Assembly: GCA_024636675.1 (NCBI GenBank)
Contig: JAGXGM010000037.1
Coordinates: forward strand, 18,132 to 82,131
Reading direction: 5' to 3'
Length of the DNA: 64,000 nucleotides
From: Hydrogenophilales bacterium
Lineage (GTDB): Bacteria > Pseudomonadota > Gammaproteobacteria > Burkholderiales > Thiobacillaceae
Below are positions 1 to 9,474 of the stretch, in pieces (position 1 is the stretch's first letter; every line of letters begins with the position of its first letter). The translations under genes were made by a program, and so were the position numbers. Under the pieces are notes generated by a model, which was not told the origin of the DNA, did not search any database, and worked only from the letters and a program-made list of their open reading frames with translations.

Positions 1-455
1 AAATCGTGCTGCCCGATCAGCGGCGCAGCGGCCAGGTTCATCGCGGTGGCATCGAGCGGACGGTGATACCAACCGATCAGGCCGTGGTTGATCGCAGGCC
101 GCACCGGGTGATTCAGCAGCACGTAACGATAGCCGCGATGCGTGGCGGCAAACCGCGCATGGAAATCCTCTCCGACTTCGCGCGCCCACAGCACCGCCAC
201 GCCCGCCGGCAGGTGACTGTTGACGCCGCGCACCCAGGCGGTGAGCGGACGATCCGCCAGGGTATCGAAATGCACCACCTGCAGCGCCGCATGGACGCCA
301 GTGTCGGTGCGTCCGGCGGCAATGATGCTTGTTTTTTCGCCGGCGATGACCGAGACCGCGGCTTCCAGCGCATCCTGCACGCCGCAGCCTTGCAGTTGCG
401 ACTGCCAGCCGCAAAAGCCGACGCCGCAATATTCCAGTCCCAATACAATTCTCAT
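1..455 (-). CDS. truA: tRNA pseudouridine synthase A (C-terminal part cut off by window edge)
   Basis: TruA converts uridines 38-40 of the tRNA anticodon stem-loop to pseudouridine. The minus-strand frame starts at the ATG at 455 and stays open to the edge (about 151 residues present of the usual 250-270). It begins MRIVLGLEYCGVGFCGWQSQ, the family N-terminus, and contains the RTDTGVHA motif around residue 52, whose Asp is the catalytic residue, followed by VNSHLP. The start ATG overlaps the TGA of the upstream membrane-protein gene (ATGA), so the two are translationally coupled. Placement next to fimV, asd and leu genes is common in betaproteobacteria. The identification is firm; only the 3' part is missing. 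Confidence 0.95.
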   Translation of the reverse strand, partial: MRIVLGLEYCGVGFCGWQSQLQGCGVQDALEAAVSVIAGEKTSIIAAGRTDTGVHAALQVVHFDTLADRPLTAWVRGVNSHLPAGVAVLWAREVGEDFHARFAATHRGYRYVLLNHPVRPAINHGLIGWYHRPLDATAMNLAAAPLIGQHD

Positions 456-1069
456 GTCAGCACGACAAACATTACCCCAAGCAAGCCTGCAAGTATGACG
501 GCGCTGTCGCGGCCTTGCCAGCGTTCGGTGTGCAGTGTGTAGGTGGCGGGCGTGGCCTCGTCGGACAGCGGCACACGCAGCGCATCCAGCCAGCGTGCCG
601 GTTGGGGCCCATGCTCGACGTAATCCAGCGTCAGCCCCAGGCGCACCGCAAAGGCGCGGCGGTCAAAGCCGAGCCAGGTCAACGGGCGGGCCAGGACGTA
701 GAGGCCATAAATCAGGCGAGGACGGGACGTATACGCCAACAGCACCGCCAGTCCGGCCAGCATCAGCACCAGTCGCCCGACACGAAGCATGCCCTGCTGC
801 AGGCCTTCGACGCCCGGGCTCGCCCACCCCAGCGCCGGCCACAGCAAGGTTCCCGGCAGGACATAGGCATAGGTGAGCAGCAGCACCGCCATCAGCCAGC
901 GGGTGCGGCGTAGCAGGCGCCCACTTTCATGGCGGACCGGCGCAAACAGAAAGGCCGTCGCAGTGGCGACGGCCAGGAAAACCAGCAGAGGCAGCGCGGC
1001 ACGTTCCACCGCCACTGCCCACCCGCACCACAACAGAATACAGGCAGCCGGATGCGGCGTTTTAACCAA
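452..1069 (-). CDS. Integral membrane protein resembling the EcfT/CbiQ transmembrane component of ECF transporters
   Basis: About 205 residues if translation starts at the TTG at 1069, which overlaps the fimV stop; no ATG occurs in the early part of the frame, so the start is uncertain. The protein has four or five hydrophobic segments (near residues 15-40, 55-75, 95-115 and the C-terminal 15). The middle stretch, a hydrophobic helix then TSRPRLIYGLYVLARPLTWLG, resembles the region before the coupling helices of EcfT/CbiQ proteins. EcfT couples ATPase subunits to a vitamin- or metal-binding S component, but no such partner genes are visible here. It is sandwiched between fimV and truA with overlapping ends, so it is probably co-transcribed. 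The family assignment is tentative; a membrane protein of unknown role is the safe reading. Confidence 0.5.
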   Translation of the reverse strand: MVKTPHPAACILLWCGWAVAVERAALPLLVFLAVATATAFLFAPVRHESGRLLRRTRWLMAVLLLTYAYVLPGTLLWPALGWASPGVEGLQQGMLRVGRLVLMLAGLAVLLAYTSRPRLIYGLYVLARPLTWLGFDRRAFAVRLGLTLDYVEHGPQPARWLDALRVPLSDEATPATYTLHTERWQGRDSAVILAGLLGVMFVVLT

Positions 1070-3437
1070 GCGAACCCAACATCCCTTTCGCGTCGGCCTT
1101 TTGCTTTTCGCTGCCTTCGGCCAGCACTTCGTTGAGGATTTCACGCGCACCTTCCTTGTCGCCCATTTCCACATAGGCGCGCGCAAGGTCGAGCTTGGTG
1201 CCGACTTCGTCGAGTTCGAGTTCGTTGCCGCCGGCTTCGCCGAGGTCGAGGTCAAGCCCGCTGAAATCGAATTTGCTGTCCGAGCCGTTATCTTCATCCA
1301 GACCCAGATCGAGCGTTAGCGCGTCATCCGCTGTCGCGGGCAAATCCAGGTCTGGCAGGTCGAAGTCGAGACCCAGGGTATCCATTTCCACATAACCCGT
1401 CTCGGGCGCCTTCCCATCCTCGGACGGCGTATCGAAATTGAGCACAAGGCCGGCCGATTCGAACTCCAGCGGCCCGCTGCTTGCCGCAAGATCAGACTCG
1501 CGTTCGAGCGCAGACCCGATTTCAACCGGGACCGCAGACTGCATGTCTGCAACAGGTTGGGACGCGGACTCGTCCGCAAACGTCACGGCGCCGCCAGCAA
1601 CCGCTGCAGTGGCCGCCACGGTCGCAACCGGGGCCGCACTCGACTGCACACCGCCATACAACGGGTTGGTCGGGTCGATGTTGCGACCCATTTCGCAGGC
1701 CTTGTCCCACAACGGATTCGATTGGCCGCCCAGTGCGGCATAGAGCTCACCGGCAACCGCCTCGAATGCAACCGTGTTGTGCTGTGCGGCGTAGATCTCC
1801 AGCAGCTTGACGCGGATTTCGTGACGGTCCGGATTGTTGCTGATGGCCTCCTTGAGGATTTCCTCGGCCTGCGCATCGCGGCCATAGGCCATGTACACCT
1901 CGGCCTCGGCGATGGGGTCGACATCGTGGGTATCGATGGTGCCCAGACCTGCCTGGCTGAAGTCGGTCAGAAAGGAAGTGTCGCCGGTATTGACGCTGCC
2001 GCCCGATGCGGCACCAATCACGGAATTCGGTTGAATGTCGCCGCCGGTGATCAGGCTATCGTCAAGCGCGTTGCTACCGGATTTACGGCGGCGACCGCCG
2101 CCCGCCATCATCCACCACAGGACCCCACCCAGACCGAGCGCTGCCAGACCACCGCCCCAATACATCGGATTGGCGAGCAGGGGGGCGTACCAGTTTTCAG
2201 TGGGTTCGGGAGCAGCGAACGGCGCCACGGCCAGCGCGACCGGGGTGGGCGCAGAGACCACAGGGGCGGGCGCGGCAACCGGTGCTTCAGCTTGCGCCCG
2301 CTCCTGCATCTCGACCAGCTTCTGCATATCCTGGATCTGCTTTTCCAGTGTGGCCACGCGCTGATCCGATTCCTGCAGTGCATTTTCACGCGCTGTCGCA
2401 TCCTCTTCCTGGGCGCGCAGCTTTTCCTGCAGGGCACGCGTTTCGTCCGCCTTGCCGCTAGCAACGGCAGCTGCCGGTGGTGTGGCTTTGGACAGCTTCA
2501 GCACATCCTGCTGGGCCTCTGGCGCCGGCTTGGCGCGATCTTCCACCTTGGGAGTGATCTTGCCGCTACTGGCCTGATTCTCAGCGACCGGCGCTGCCGG
2601 GGCCGCACTGACCTTACCGGCCAGATTCTGGCGATAGGCGCGCCAGTCATTCGCCTGCAGCCTGAGTTCGCGCACGGCTTCTTGTTGCGGGATGGCTGCC
2701 ACCTTTTCAGCCGATGGCACGTTGAGCGTCTTGCCGGCCTTCAGGCGGTTCATGTTGCCCTCGAAAGCCTGGTCGTTCTCGCGATAGAGTCCCAACAGGG
2801 TCTGCTCGAGGCTTACGCCTTCCGGACGCACGCGGCTGGCAATACCTGTCAGCGTGTCGCCCCGTTTGACCGTCACACGATTTGGCGCCGCGGGCCGCGG
2901 GGCGGGCGCCGGCTTGCTGGCAGCGGCTGGCGCTGTCGTGGTTTGGGGTGCCGCTGCAGGTGCAGCAGATGCAGGTGCAGAAACCGGCGTTTTAGCAGGT
3001 GCAACGGCCACGGGTGAAATTGTCTGAACGCCGCCCATGCCAGGTGGATCGAGCAGCATGGTGTATTCGCGCACCAGCCGTCCCGAGGCCCAGTTCAGCT
3101 CGACCAGCAAGTCGATGAAGGGATCGTTCACCGGACGGCTGGAGCTGACTTTCAGCACCGCGCGGCCGTTGGGCCGCTTCTCGACCGCAAAGCGCAGGGA
3201 AGACAGCACCGGCGCGAAATCGACGCGCGCATCGCGAAAGGCCTGATCGGAAGCGAGGCTGGCCGACAGGCTGTCGAGTTCAGCCTTGTCTGCCGCGAAC
3301 AGTTCGATCTCCGCCGCGAGCGGTTGACCCAACGCCGAGGTGACCGACAGCTTGCCCAGCCCGGCGGCATGCGCCATCAGCGGCATGGCGATCAGGCCTG
3401 CAGCCACCAGTTGGGTGGTGAAGCGCTTCAATTTCAT
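1062..3437 (-). CDS. fimV: FimV/HubP-type polar scaffold protein with LysM domain
   Basis: FimV is an inner-membrane, peptidoglycan-binding hub protein for pole organisation and type IV pilus or twitching function. The frame is 791 residues from the ATG at 3437, preceded by AAGGAGATACTGG. It has a signal peptide (1-24, ending MAHA), the FimV N-terminal domain (GLGKLSVTSALGQPLAAEIE), a LysM domain near residues 185-235 (VKRGDTLTGIASRV), a coiled coil near 320-380, a transmembrane helix near 425-445, and an acidic cytoplasmic tail. The tail holds TPR-like units near 505-555 and a conserved C-terminal cap (KLDLARAYVEMGDKEGARE) at about 745-785. The Pro/Ala-rich spacer and acidic tail are typical of the family. 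It probably forms a unit with the downstream membrane protein and truA. The only other pilus-related gene here is pilW. Confidence 0.93.
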   Translation of the reverse strand: MKLKRFTTQLVAAGLIAMPLMAHAAGLGKLSVTSALGQPLAAEIELFAADKAELDSLSASLASDQAFRDARVDFAPVLSSLRFAVEKRPNGRAVLKVSSSRPVNDPFIDLLVELNWASGRLVREYTMLLDPPGMGGVQTISPVAVAPAKTPVSAPASAAPAAAPQTTTAPAAASKPAPAPRPAAPNRVTVKRGDTLTGIASRVRPEGVSLEQTLLGLYRENDQAFEGNMNRLKAGKTLNVPSAEKVAAIPQQEAVRELRLQANDWRAYRQNLAGKVSAAPAAPVAENQASSGKITPKVEDRAKPAPEAQQDVLKLSKATPPAAAVASGKADETRALQEKLRAQEEDATARENALQESDQRVATLEKQIQDMQKLVEMQERAQAEAPVAAPAPVVSAPTPVALAVAPFAAPEPTENWYAPLLANPMYWGGGLAALGLGGVLWWMMAGGGRRRKSGSNALDDSLITGGDIQPNSVIGAASGGSVNTGDTSFLTDFSQAGLGTIDTHDVDPIAEAEVYMAYGRDAQAEEILKEAISNNPDRHEIRVKLLEIYAAQHNTVAFEAVAGELYAALGGQSNPLWDKACEMGRNIDPTNPLYGGVQSSAAPVATVAATAAVAGGAVTFADESASQPVADMQSAVPVEIGSALERESDLAASSGPLEFESAGLVLNFDTPSEDGKAPETGYVEMDTLGLDFDLPDLDLPATADDALTLDLGLDEDNGSDSKFDFSGLDLDLGEAGGNELELDEVGTKLDLARAYVEMGDKEGAREILNEVLAEGSEKQKADAKGMLGSLG

Positions 3438-3570
3438 CCAGTATCTCCTTGTTCGCCCCGCATGTCGGAGCTGTTGAATCCTTGACGCCACTATTGACGG
3501 CTCGTCAGGCACAATCTTTAATGCATGAATCGCACCAGCCCAAAACCGGCCACCCTCAAGCCCTATCCAC

Positions 3571-4680
3571 TCAGGCTTCCAGAAGAATCCGCAGCATGCG
3601 GCGTAGCGGTTCAGCCGCGCCCCACAACAGCTGGTCGCCAACCGTGAACGCGGTCAGATACTCGGGGCCCATGGTGAGCTTGCGCATGCGGCCGATCGGC
3701 ACGGTGAGGGTGCCGGTCACCGCAGCGGGGGTGAGTTCGCGCATGATGATCTCGCGGTCGTTCGGCACCACCTTCACCCACTGGTTGTGGGCGGCGATCA
3801 GGCTGTGGATGTCGGCCAGCGGCACGTCTTTCGTCAGCTTGATGGTGAGCGCCTGCGAGTGGCAGCGCATCGCGCCGACGCGCACGCACAGGCCGTCGAT
3901 CGGGATCGGCTTGTCGCTGCGGCGCATGATCTTGTTGGCCTCGGCCTGTGCCTTCCACTCTTCCTTCGACTGGCCGGACTCCAGCGCCACGTCGATCCAC
4001 GGAATCAGGTTGCCGGCCAGCGGCACCGGCCAGGCGTCGACCGGATAGCGGTCGGAACGGATGAAGTCAGCCACCTTGCGGTCGATTTCGAGAATCGCCG
4101 AAGCCGGGTCGCCGAGCAGGTCCGCGACTTCGGCATGCACCGCGCCCATCTGGGCGATCAACTCGCGCATGTTGCGTGCACCGGCGCCGGAAGCGGCCTG
4201 ATAGGTCATCGGCGATACCCATTCCACCAGTCCGGCGTCGAACAGCCCGCCCATCGCCATCAGCATCAGCGACACCGTGCAGTTGCCGCCGACATAGGTC
4301 TTGACCCCGTTGGCGATGCCGTCGCGAATCACATTGCCGTTGACCGGGTCGAGGATGATGATGGCCTCGTCCTTCATCCTCAGCGTCGAGGCGGCGTCGA
4401 TCCAGTAGCCGTTCCAGCCCGCCGCGCGCAGCTTTGGATAGATTTCCTTGGTGTAGTCGCCGCCCTGGCAGGTGATGATGGTGTCGCATAGTTTCAGCTC
4501 ATCGATGCTGGCCGCATCCTTCAGCGGCGGCACCTCACGGCCGATGTCGGGGGCCTTTCCGCCGACGCTCGAGGTGGTGAAGAACACCGGATCGATGTGG
4601 TCGAAATCGCGCTCTTCCTTCATGCGCCCCATCAGCACGGAACCCACCATGCCGCGCCAGCCGATCAGTCCTACCTTCAT
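3571..4680 (-). CDS. asd: Aspartate-semialdehyde dehydrogenase
   Basis: Asd reduces aspartyl-4-phosphate to aspartate-4-semialdehyde with NADPH, the branch point to lysine, diaminopimelate, methionine and threonine. The product is 369 residues beginning [17 protein letters not shown], the proteobacterial Asd N-terminus with its Rossmann glycine motif. The catalytic Cys lies in [15 protein letters not shown], and substrate-binding Arg and His residues lie in the conserved C-terminal half ([17 protein letters not shown]). Two adjacent ATGs (4683, 4680) follow a GGAG; 4680 matches the usual family start. The gene lies downstream of leuB on the same strand, separated by a perfect 20-bp hairpin (4711-4757). 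The leuCDB-asd order is common in betaproteobacteria. Confidence 0.96.
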   Translation of the reverse strand: MKVGLIGWRGMVGSVLMGRMKEERDFDHIDPVFFTTSSVGGKAPDIGREVPPLKDAASIDELKLCDTIITCQGGDYTKEIYPKLRAAGWNGYWIDAASTLRMKDEAIIILDPVNGNVIRDGIANGVKTYVGGNCTVSLMLMAMGGLFDAGLVEWVSPMTYQAASGAGARNMRELIAQMGAVHAEVADLLGDPASAILEIDRKVADFIRSDRYPVDAWPVPLAGNLIPWIDVALESGQSKEEWKAQAEANKIMRRSDKPIPIDGLCVRVGAMRCHSQALTIKLTKDVPLADIHSLIAAHNQWVKVVPNDREIIMRELTPAAVTGTLTVPIGRMRKLTMGPEYLTAFTVGDQLLWGAAEPLRRMLRILLEA

Positions 4681-4710
4681 CATCTCTGTCTCCAATTAAC
4701 CGGGGGGGGC

Positions 4711-4757
4711 GTGAGGGGGCAGGCGTGAGGATTCCGCCCTCACGCCTGCCCCCTCAC
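4711..4757. repeat. Perfect 20-bp inverted repeat (hairpin) between leuB and asd
   Basis: The arm at 4711-4730 is the exact reverse complement of 4738-4757, with a 7-nt loop. Both arms are very GC-rich and contain the short repeat GTGAGG. The element begins just past the leuB stop codon on the minus strand and ends about 30 nt before the asd start. No T-tract follows, so a classical intrinsic terminator is unlikely. An mRNA-stabilising, processing or attenuating hairpin that tunes asd relative to leuB is possible, as is a small dispersed palindromic repeat. Confidence 0.85.
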
Positions 4758-4760
4758 TCC

Positions 4761-5837
4761 TCACAAACCTTTAACCACTGCGTCGCCCATCTCGCTGCAT
4801 GACACGTTCTGCGTGCCTGCGGTCCAGATGTCGCCGGTGCGCAGGCCCTGCGCGATCACCTTCTTCACTGCGTTCTCGATGCGATCGGCAGTCGCCAGGT
4901 CGGCGAAGGTGTAGCGGTACATCATCGCCACCGACAGGATCGTCGCCAGCGGATTGGCCAGGTTCTGGCCGGCGATATCGGGTGCCGAGCCGTGGATCGG
5001 CTCGTACATGCCCTTGTTGTGTTCGTCCAGGGAAGCCGACGGCAGCATGCCGATCGATCCCGACAGCATCGAGGCCGCATCGGACAGAATATCGCCGAAG
5101 ATGTTGCCCGTGACGATGGTGTCGAACTGCTTGGGCGCGCGGATCAGCTGCATTGCCGCGTTGTCGACGTACATGTGCGAGAGTGCGACCTCGGGGTAGT
5201 CCTTCGACACCTCGATCATCACTTCCTTCCACAGCTCGGAGCATTCCAGCACGTTGGCCTTCTCGACCGAGCACAGCTTTTTGCCCCGCTTCATGGCGAT
5301 ACCGAAAGCGACGTGCGCGACACGGCGCACTTCGGATTCGGCATACAGCATGGTGTTGAAGCCGACGCGCTCGCTCCCCCTGGTTGGGCTTGGCCGCATT
5401 TCGATGCCGCGCGGCTGGCCGAAATAGACGTCGCCGGTGAGTTCGCGCACGATCATGAGGTCGAGTCCGGACACCACTTCGGGTTTCAGCGAGGACGCCG
5501 ACGCGAGCTCGGGATACAGCAGCGCCGGGCGCAGGTTGGCGAAGAGATTCAATTCCTTGCGGATGCGCAAGAGGCCGCGCTCGGGGCGCAGCGGACGGTC
5601 GAGTGCATCGTACTGCGGGCCGCCGACGGCGCCGAGCAGCACCGCGTCGGCGTCGCGCGCGAGCTTCAGCGTCGCTTCCGGCAACGGATCGCCCGCCACG
5701 TCGTAGCCGGCGCCGCCGATGGGCGCAGTTTCCAATTCGATCTTCGCGCCATCATTGCGCAGCACGTCGAGCACCTTGACGGCCTGCGCAACGATTTCGG
5801 GGCCAATGCCGTCACCCGGCAACACTGCAATTTTCAT
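4761..5837 (-). CDS. leuB: 3-isopropylmalate dehydrogenase
   Basis: LeuB oxidatively decarboxylates 3-isopropylmalate to 2-ketoisocaproate with NAD in leucine synthesis. The product is 358 residues, normal for the family. It begins [16 protein letters not shown], the nucleotide-site signature of the isocitrate/isopropylmalate dehydrogenase family. It has the Arg-rich substrate loop ([21 protein letters not shown]), the [19 protein letters not shown] segment with its catalytic Tyr region, and the C-terminal metal and NAD region ([27 protein letters not shown]). It lies 42 nt downstream of leuD on the same strand, in the order leuC-(small gene)-leuD-leuB-asd. Confidence 0.97.
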   Translation of the reverse strand: MKIAVLPGDGIGPEIVAQAVKVLDVLRNDGAKIELETAPIGGAGYDVAGDPLPEATLKLARDADAVLLGAVGGPQYDALDRPLRPERGLLRIRKELNLFANLRPALLYPELASASSLKPEVVSGLDLMIVRELTGDVYFGQPRGIEMRPSPTRGSERVGFNTMLYAESEVRRVAHVAFGIAMKRGKKLCSVEKANVLECSELWKEVMIEVSKDYPEVALSHMYVDNAAMQLIRAPKQFDTIVTGNIFGDILSDAASMLSGSIGMLPSASLDEHNKGMYEPIHGSAPDIAGQNLANPLATILSVAMMYRYTFADLATADRIENAVKKVIAQGLRTGDIWTAGTQNVSCSEMGDAVVKGL

Positions 5838-5879
5838 GTTCTAAAACCTTTTGTCCGCGATACGCAGATCAGTTATCAA

Positions 5880-6518
5880 TCAGGCAAACAGCCATGGCGC
5901 CTCGACACGGCGCCGTTCTTCATACGCCATGATTTTCTCGCCCTGCAACAGGGTCAGGCCGATGTCGTCCAGACCATTGAGCATGCGATGCTTGCGGCCG
6001 CCATCGACCTCGAACGCCAGCACCTCGCCGCCCGGCGTGGTGACGGTCTGCTTGTCCAGATTCACCTTGAGACGGTAACCCTTGCTGACTTCGCATTCGC
6101 GGAACAGGCGTTCAACCGTGGCGGCATCGAGCACGATCGGCAGGATGCCGTTCTTGAAGCAGTTGTTGTAGAAGATGTCGGCGTAGGACGGCGCGATGAT
6201 GGCGCGAAAGCCGTAGTCCTCCAGCGCCCACGGCGCATGCTCGCGGCTCGACCCGCAGCCGAAGTTGTCGCGCGCCAGCAGCACCGAAGCGCCCTTGTAG
6301 CGCGGGAAGTTCAGCACGAATTCCGGATTCGGCTTACGCGTGGCGGGATCCATGCCCGGCTCGCCGTGGTCGAGATAACGCCATTCGTCGAACAGGTTTG
6401 GGCCGAAACCGGCGCGCTTGATCGACTTCAGGAATTGCTTCGGAATGATTGCATCGGTATCCACGTTGGCACGATCCAACGGCACGACCAATCCATCCAA
6501 CAATGTGAACTTGCGCAT
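5880..6518 (-). CDS. leuD: 3-isopropylmalate dehydratase small subunit
   Basis: LeuD is the swivelling small subunit of isopropylmalate isomerase and works with LeuC to interconvert 2- and 3-isopropylmalate. The product is 212 residues from the ATG at 6518 ([22 protein letters not shown]). Conserved substrate-site stretches are [10 protein letters not shown] and [15 protein letters not shown], the latter the LeuD signature. The start overlaps the stop of the small upstream secreted-protein gene (TGATG), which implies translational coupling. An upstream in-frame start exists but would run into that gene, and 6518 fits the family length. Confidence 0.97.
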   Translation of the reverse strand: MRKFTLLDGLVVPLDRANVDTDAIIPKQFLKSIKRAGFGPNLFDEWRYLDHGEPGMDPATRKPNPEFVLNFPRYKGASVLLARDNFGCGSSREHAPWALEDYGFRAIIAPSYADIFYNNCFKNGILPIVLDAATVERLFRECEVSKGYRLKVNLDKQTVTTPGGEVLAFEVDGGRKHRMLNGLDDIGLTLLQGEKIMAYEERRRVEAPWLFA

Positions 6519-6784
6519 CACTTGCTCGCTTCCTCTAGTTTTTCGCCGCCTTTTTGCATCTTCTCGCCGACCCATTCGCCTGCCTTCTTGATGCCACGTT
6601 CGGTCGCTTCTGCGCCTTTTTTGACACCGCGCTTTGTCGCCTCGACACCCTTTTCGATGCCTCGCTCCGTGGCCTCCGCGCCCTTCTTGATGGTTTCGCC
6701 CGTCTTTTGGGCAACGCTTTTCTTTTCAGCCCATGCACCTTGCGCCGTCGCCAGCAACAGCAACAATCCAAAAACTTGCTTCAT
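6518..6784 (-). CDS. Small secreted protein with 11-residue amphipathic repeats, between leuC and leuD
   Basis: This protein of 88 residues has a clear Sec signal peptide (residues 1-19, ending GAWA) and a mature part that is almost entirely an 11-residue repeat: [33 protein letters not shown], then a divergent [11 protein letters not shown]. The repeats are charged with regularly spaced Ala/Gly/Ile/Val and should form amphipathic helices, like LEA or apolipoprotein 11-mers. There is no lipobox Cys. Many betaproteobacteria carry a small entericidin-like exported protein at the leuC-leuD junction (recalled, not checked); this may be a divergent occupant of that site. Its stop overlaps the leuD start and it begins close to the leuC stop, so it is part of the operon. 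The function is unknown. Confidence 0.8.
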   Translation of the reverse strand: MKQVFGLLLLLATAQGAWAEKKSVAQKTGETIKKGAEATERGIEKGVEATKRGVKKGAEATERGIKKAGEWVGEKMQKGGEKLEEASK

Positions 6785-6787
6785 TGC

Positions 6788-8191
6788 TTACTCCTGTCGC
6801 ACATCGGCGAAATGTCCGGCACACGCGGCGGCAGCGGCCATCGCCGGACTGAGCAGATGGGTTCTGCCGCCCTGCCCCTGCCGCCCCTCAAAATTGCGGT
6901 TGGACGTTGAGGCGCAGCGCTCGCCCGGCTCCAATCGGTCGGCGTTCATTGCCAGGCACATCGAGCAGCCCGGTTCGCGCCACTCGAATCCAGCCTCGAT
7001 AAAGATCTTGTCCAGGCCTTCGGCCTCGGCCTGCTGCTTGACCAGGCCGGAACCCGGCACCACCATCGCCAGCTTGACGTTGGAAGCGACCTTGCGACCC
7101 TTCGCCACAGCGGCGGCTTCCCGGAGGTCCTCGATCCGCGAATTGGTACAGGAACCGATGAACACCTTGTCGACCGGAATCTCGGCGATCGGCGTACCTG
7201 CCTGCAAACCCATGTATTCCAGCGCACGCGTCCAGTCCTGTCGCTTGACCTCGCTCGGCGCATTGGCCGGGTCGGGCACGCGGCCACCGATGGTCGTCAC
7301 CATCTCGGGCGAGGTGCCCCAGGTGACCTGCGGCTCGATCTTCGCGGCATCGAGTTCGACCACGCGGTCGAATCTGGCATCGGCATCCGAGTGCAGCGTG
7401 TTCCACCACGCCACCGCCTGATCCCAGGCTGCGCCCTTGGGCGAATAGGGACGGCCCTTAACGTAGTCGATCGTGGTCTGATCGACTGCCACCATGCCGG
7501 CGCGCGCGCCGGCCTCGATCGCCATGTTGCACAGCGTCATGCGGCCTTCCATCGACAGCGCTCGAATCGCCAGGCCACCGAACTCGATGGCATAGCCGGT
7601 GCCGCCGGCGGTACCGATCTCGCCGATGATGGCGAGCGCGATGTCCTTCGCGGTCACGCCGCGGCCGAGCTGGCCCCCGACCTTGACCAGCATGGTCTTC
7701 GACGGCTTCTGCCACAGACATTGCGTGGCCAGCACGTGCTCGACCTCGGAGGTGCCGATGCCGAAGGCCAATGCCCCAAAAGCGCCATGCGTCGACGTAT
7801 GCGAGTCGCCGCACACTACGGTCATGCCGGGCAGGGTCAGGCCTTCTTCGGGGCCGATGACATGAACGATACCCTGACGGATGTCGTCCATCTTGAACTC
7901 GGTAATGCCGAACTCGGCGCAATTGGCGTCGAGCGTTTCCACCTGCAGGCGCGAGATCGGGTCGGCGATGCCCTGGCTGCGGTCGGTGGTCGGCACGTTG
8001 TGGTCGGGCACGGCGATGGCCGCATCCACCCGGCGGGGGGTGCGGTGGGCAAGCTTCAGCCCCTCAAACGCCTGCGGGCTGGTGACTTCATGGACCAAAT
8101 GGCGATCGATATAGAGCAATGTGGTGCCGTCGGCCTCGACATGGACCACGTGGGCGTCCCACAATTTCTGGAATAAGGTGAGTCCTGACAT
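6788..8191 (-). CDS. leuC: 3-isopropylmalate dehydratase large subunit
   Basis: LeuC carries the [4Fe-4S] cluster of isopropylmalate isomerase. The product is 467 residues, as expected, starting [16 protein letters not shown]. Aconitase-family signatures are visible: [21 protein letters not shown], the cluster Cys in [14 protein letters not shown], and the Cys pair in [11 protein letters not shown]. The C-terminal segment ([19 protein letters not shown]) is the family substrate loop. It is the first gene of the leucine block on this strand; the next gene upstream is the MFS permease. Confidence 0.97.
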   Translation of the reverse strand: MSGLTLFQKLWDAHVVHVEADGTTLLYIDRHLVHEVTSPQAFEGLKLAHRTPRRVDAAIAVPDHNVPTTDRSQGIADPISRLQVETLDANCAEFGITEFKMDDIRQGIVHVIGPEEGLTLPGMTVVCGDSHTSTHGAFGALAFGIGTSEVEHVLATQCLWQKPSKTMLVKVGGQLGRGVTAKDIALAIIGEIGTAGGTGYAIEFGGLAIRALSMEGRMTLCNMAIEAGARAGMVAVDQTTIDYVKGRPYSPKGAAWDQAVAWWNTLHSDADARFDRVVELDAAKIEPQVTWGTSPEMVTTIGGRVPDPANAPSEVKRQDWTRALEYMGLQAGTPIAEIPVDKVFIGSCTNSRIEDLREAAAVAKGRKVASNVKLAMVVPGSGLVKQQAEAEGLDKIFIEAGFEWREPGCSMCLAMNADRLEPGERCASTSNRNFEGRQGQGGRTHLLSPAMAAAAACAGHFADVRQE

Positions 8192-8251
8192 GCGGAATAA
8201 GGCGTAACAGCGCGTAAAACGCTGATTATTTCATAGCTTGGGCTGTTTCCA

Positions 8252-9415
8252 TCAATATGAATGGGATGCTGGCACGGGTTTTGTTTTTCCCCACACAGCG
8301 TACACCGCCCATGCCATTGCCGCGCTGACCGCAGCCAGGGTGAAAGTCCATGCCGACCCCAGCGTGTCCCAGGTCAACCCGCTGGCCAACCCGCCGATGG
8401 TGCCGCCGACGCCGTAGGACAGGCTGGTGTAGAGTGCCTGTCCACGCGCCTGGTGGCGCCCGCGAAAATGCTGGTGGATCAGCGCCACCGCCGCCGCGTG
8501 ATAAGTGCCGAAGGTGAAGGCGTGCAGGGTCTGCGCGCCCCACACAAGCCAGGCCGATTCCACCCCCCAGGCGATCAGCAGGAAGCGCAGCACCGCCAGC
8601 GCGAAGCTGGTCAGGATCAGCTGGCGCGGCGTCACCCGGGCGAAGATGCGTGGAATGATCAGGAAAATGCCGATTTCGCAGATCACCCCGAGTGCCCACA
8701 GCCAGCCGACGGTGGACTTGTCGTAACCATGGTCGACCAGATAAATGGAATAGAAGGTGTAGTACGGCCCGTGCGTCACCGCCATCAGCATGCAGGCGGC
8801 CAGCAGTGACGCCACCTCAGGCCGTTTCAGGATATCCCACCCTGAATGCTGGTCGGTGGGGTGCGGCAGGATCTCGGCCTCGGGGATCACCCGCGCGAAC
8901 GCGACGATGCCCAGCATCACCGCCAGTACCGCCCACGGCAGCCAGCGGATCGAAATGGTGTCGAAGGCATAGCCCAACCCCACCACCATCAGGATGAAGC
9001 CGACCGACCCCCACAGGCGGATGCGGCCGTAGTCGAGGGTGCGCTCGCCCAGATGGGACAGGGTCATCGCCTCGACCAGCGGCAGCGACGCGCTCCAGAA
9101 GAAGCTCAGCGCCGCCATCACCGCGAACAGCCACCAGAAACTGCTGCCGATGAATACCCCGGCAAATACCAGCACACTGCCGATCGCCGCGATTTGCACG
9201 ATCGCCGTACGGCGACCGGTGCGGTCGGCAATATGCCCCCAGATATTGGGCGCAAAAATCCGCATCACCTGCAGCAGCGACATCAGCACGCCGATCTGAA
9301 ATGCGTTGAACGCCAGCGATTGCAGATACAGCCCCCAGAATGGCGACATCGCGCCGACGAAGGCGAAGTAGAAAAAATAGAAACCGGACAGACGCCAGTA
9401 GGGAACAGCATTCAT
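8252..9415 (-). CDS. MFS transporter of the HcaT / 3-phenylpropionate permease-like type
   Basis: This is a 12-helix permease of the major facilitator superfamily, 387 residues, starting MNAVPYWRLSGFYFFYFAF. The N-terminal YWRLSGFYFFYF...G..SPFWGLYL pattern and the loop HIADRTGRRTAIV (after helix 2) match the MFS_1-like group that includes E. coli HcaT. The mid-protein WGSVGFILMVVGLG helix and the HFRGRHQARGQALY loop also fit. The substrate cannot be read from sequence; HcaT is associated with phenylpropionate uptake, but most environmental members are uncharacterised. It lies upstream of leuC on the same strand with a 60-nt gap holding only a weak inverted repeat. Confidence 0.85.
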   Translation of the reverse strand: MNAVPYWRLSGFYFFYFAFVGAMSPFWGLYLQSLAFNAFQIGVLMSLLQVMRIFAPNIWGHIADRTGRRTAIVQIAAIGSVLVFAGVFIGSSFWWLFAVMAALSFFWSASLPLVEAMTLSHLGERTLDYGRIRLWGSVGFILMVVGLGYAFDTISIRWLPWAVLAVMLGIVAFARVIPEAEILPHPTDQHSGWDILKRPEVASLLAACMLMAVTHGPYYTFYSIYLVDHGYDKSTVGWLWALGVICEIGIFLIIPRIFARVTPRQLILTSFALAVLRFLLIAWGVESAWLVWGAQTLHAFTFGTYHAAAVALIHQHFRGRHQARGQALYTSLSYGVGGTIGGLASGLTWDTLGSAWTFTLAAVSAAMAWAVYAVWGKTKPVPASHSY

Positions 9416-9474
9416 TCGGCCGGATTATCCCTGAGCTTGGCGCCGAATCCGCACGCGCCGATGGATTCGGCCGG

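Noticed and set aside
4992..7421. Open frame of about 809 codons on the plus strand opposite leuB, leuD and leuC
   Set aside because: It is the antisense shadow of GC-rich coding sequence; the leu genes on the minus strand have clear motifs and the plus frame has none.
8192..8251. Terminator between the MFS and leuC genes
   Set aside because: Only a 5-bp stem with no T-tract on the relevant strand.
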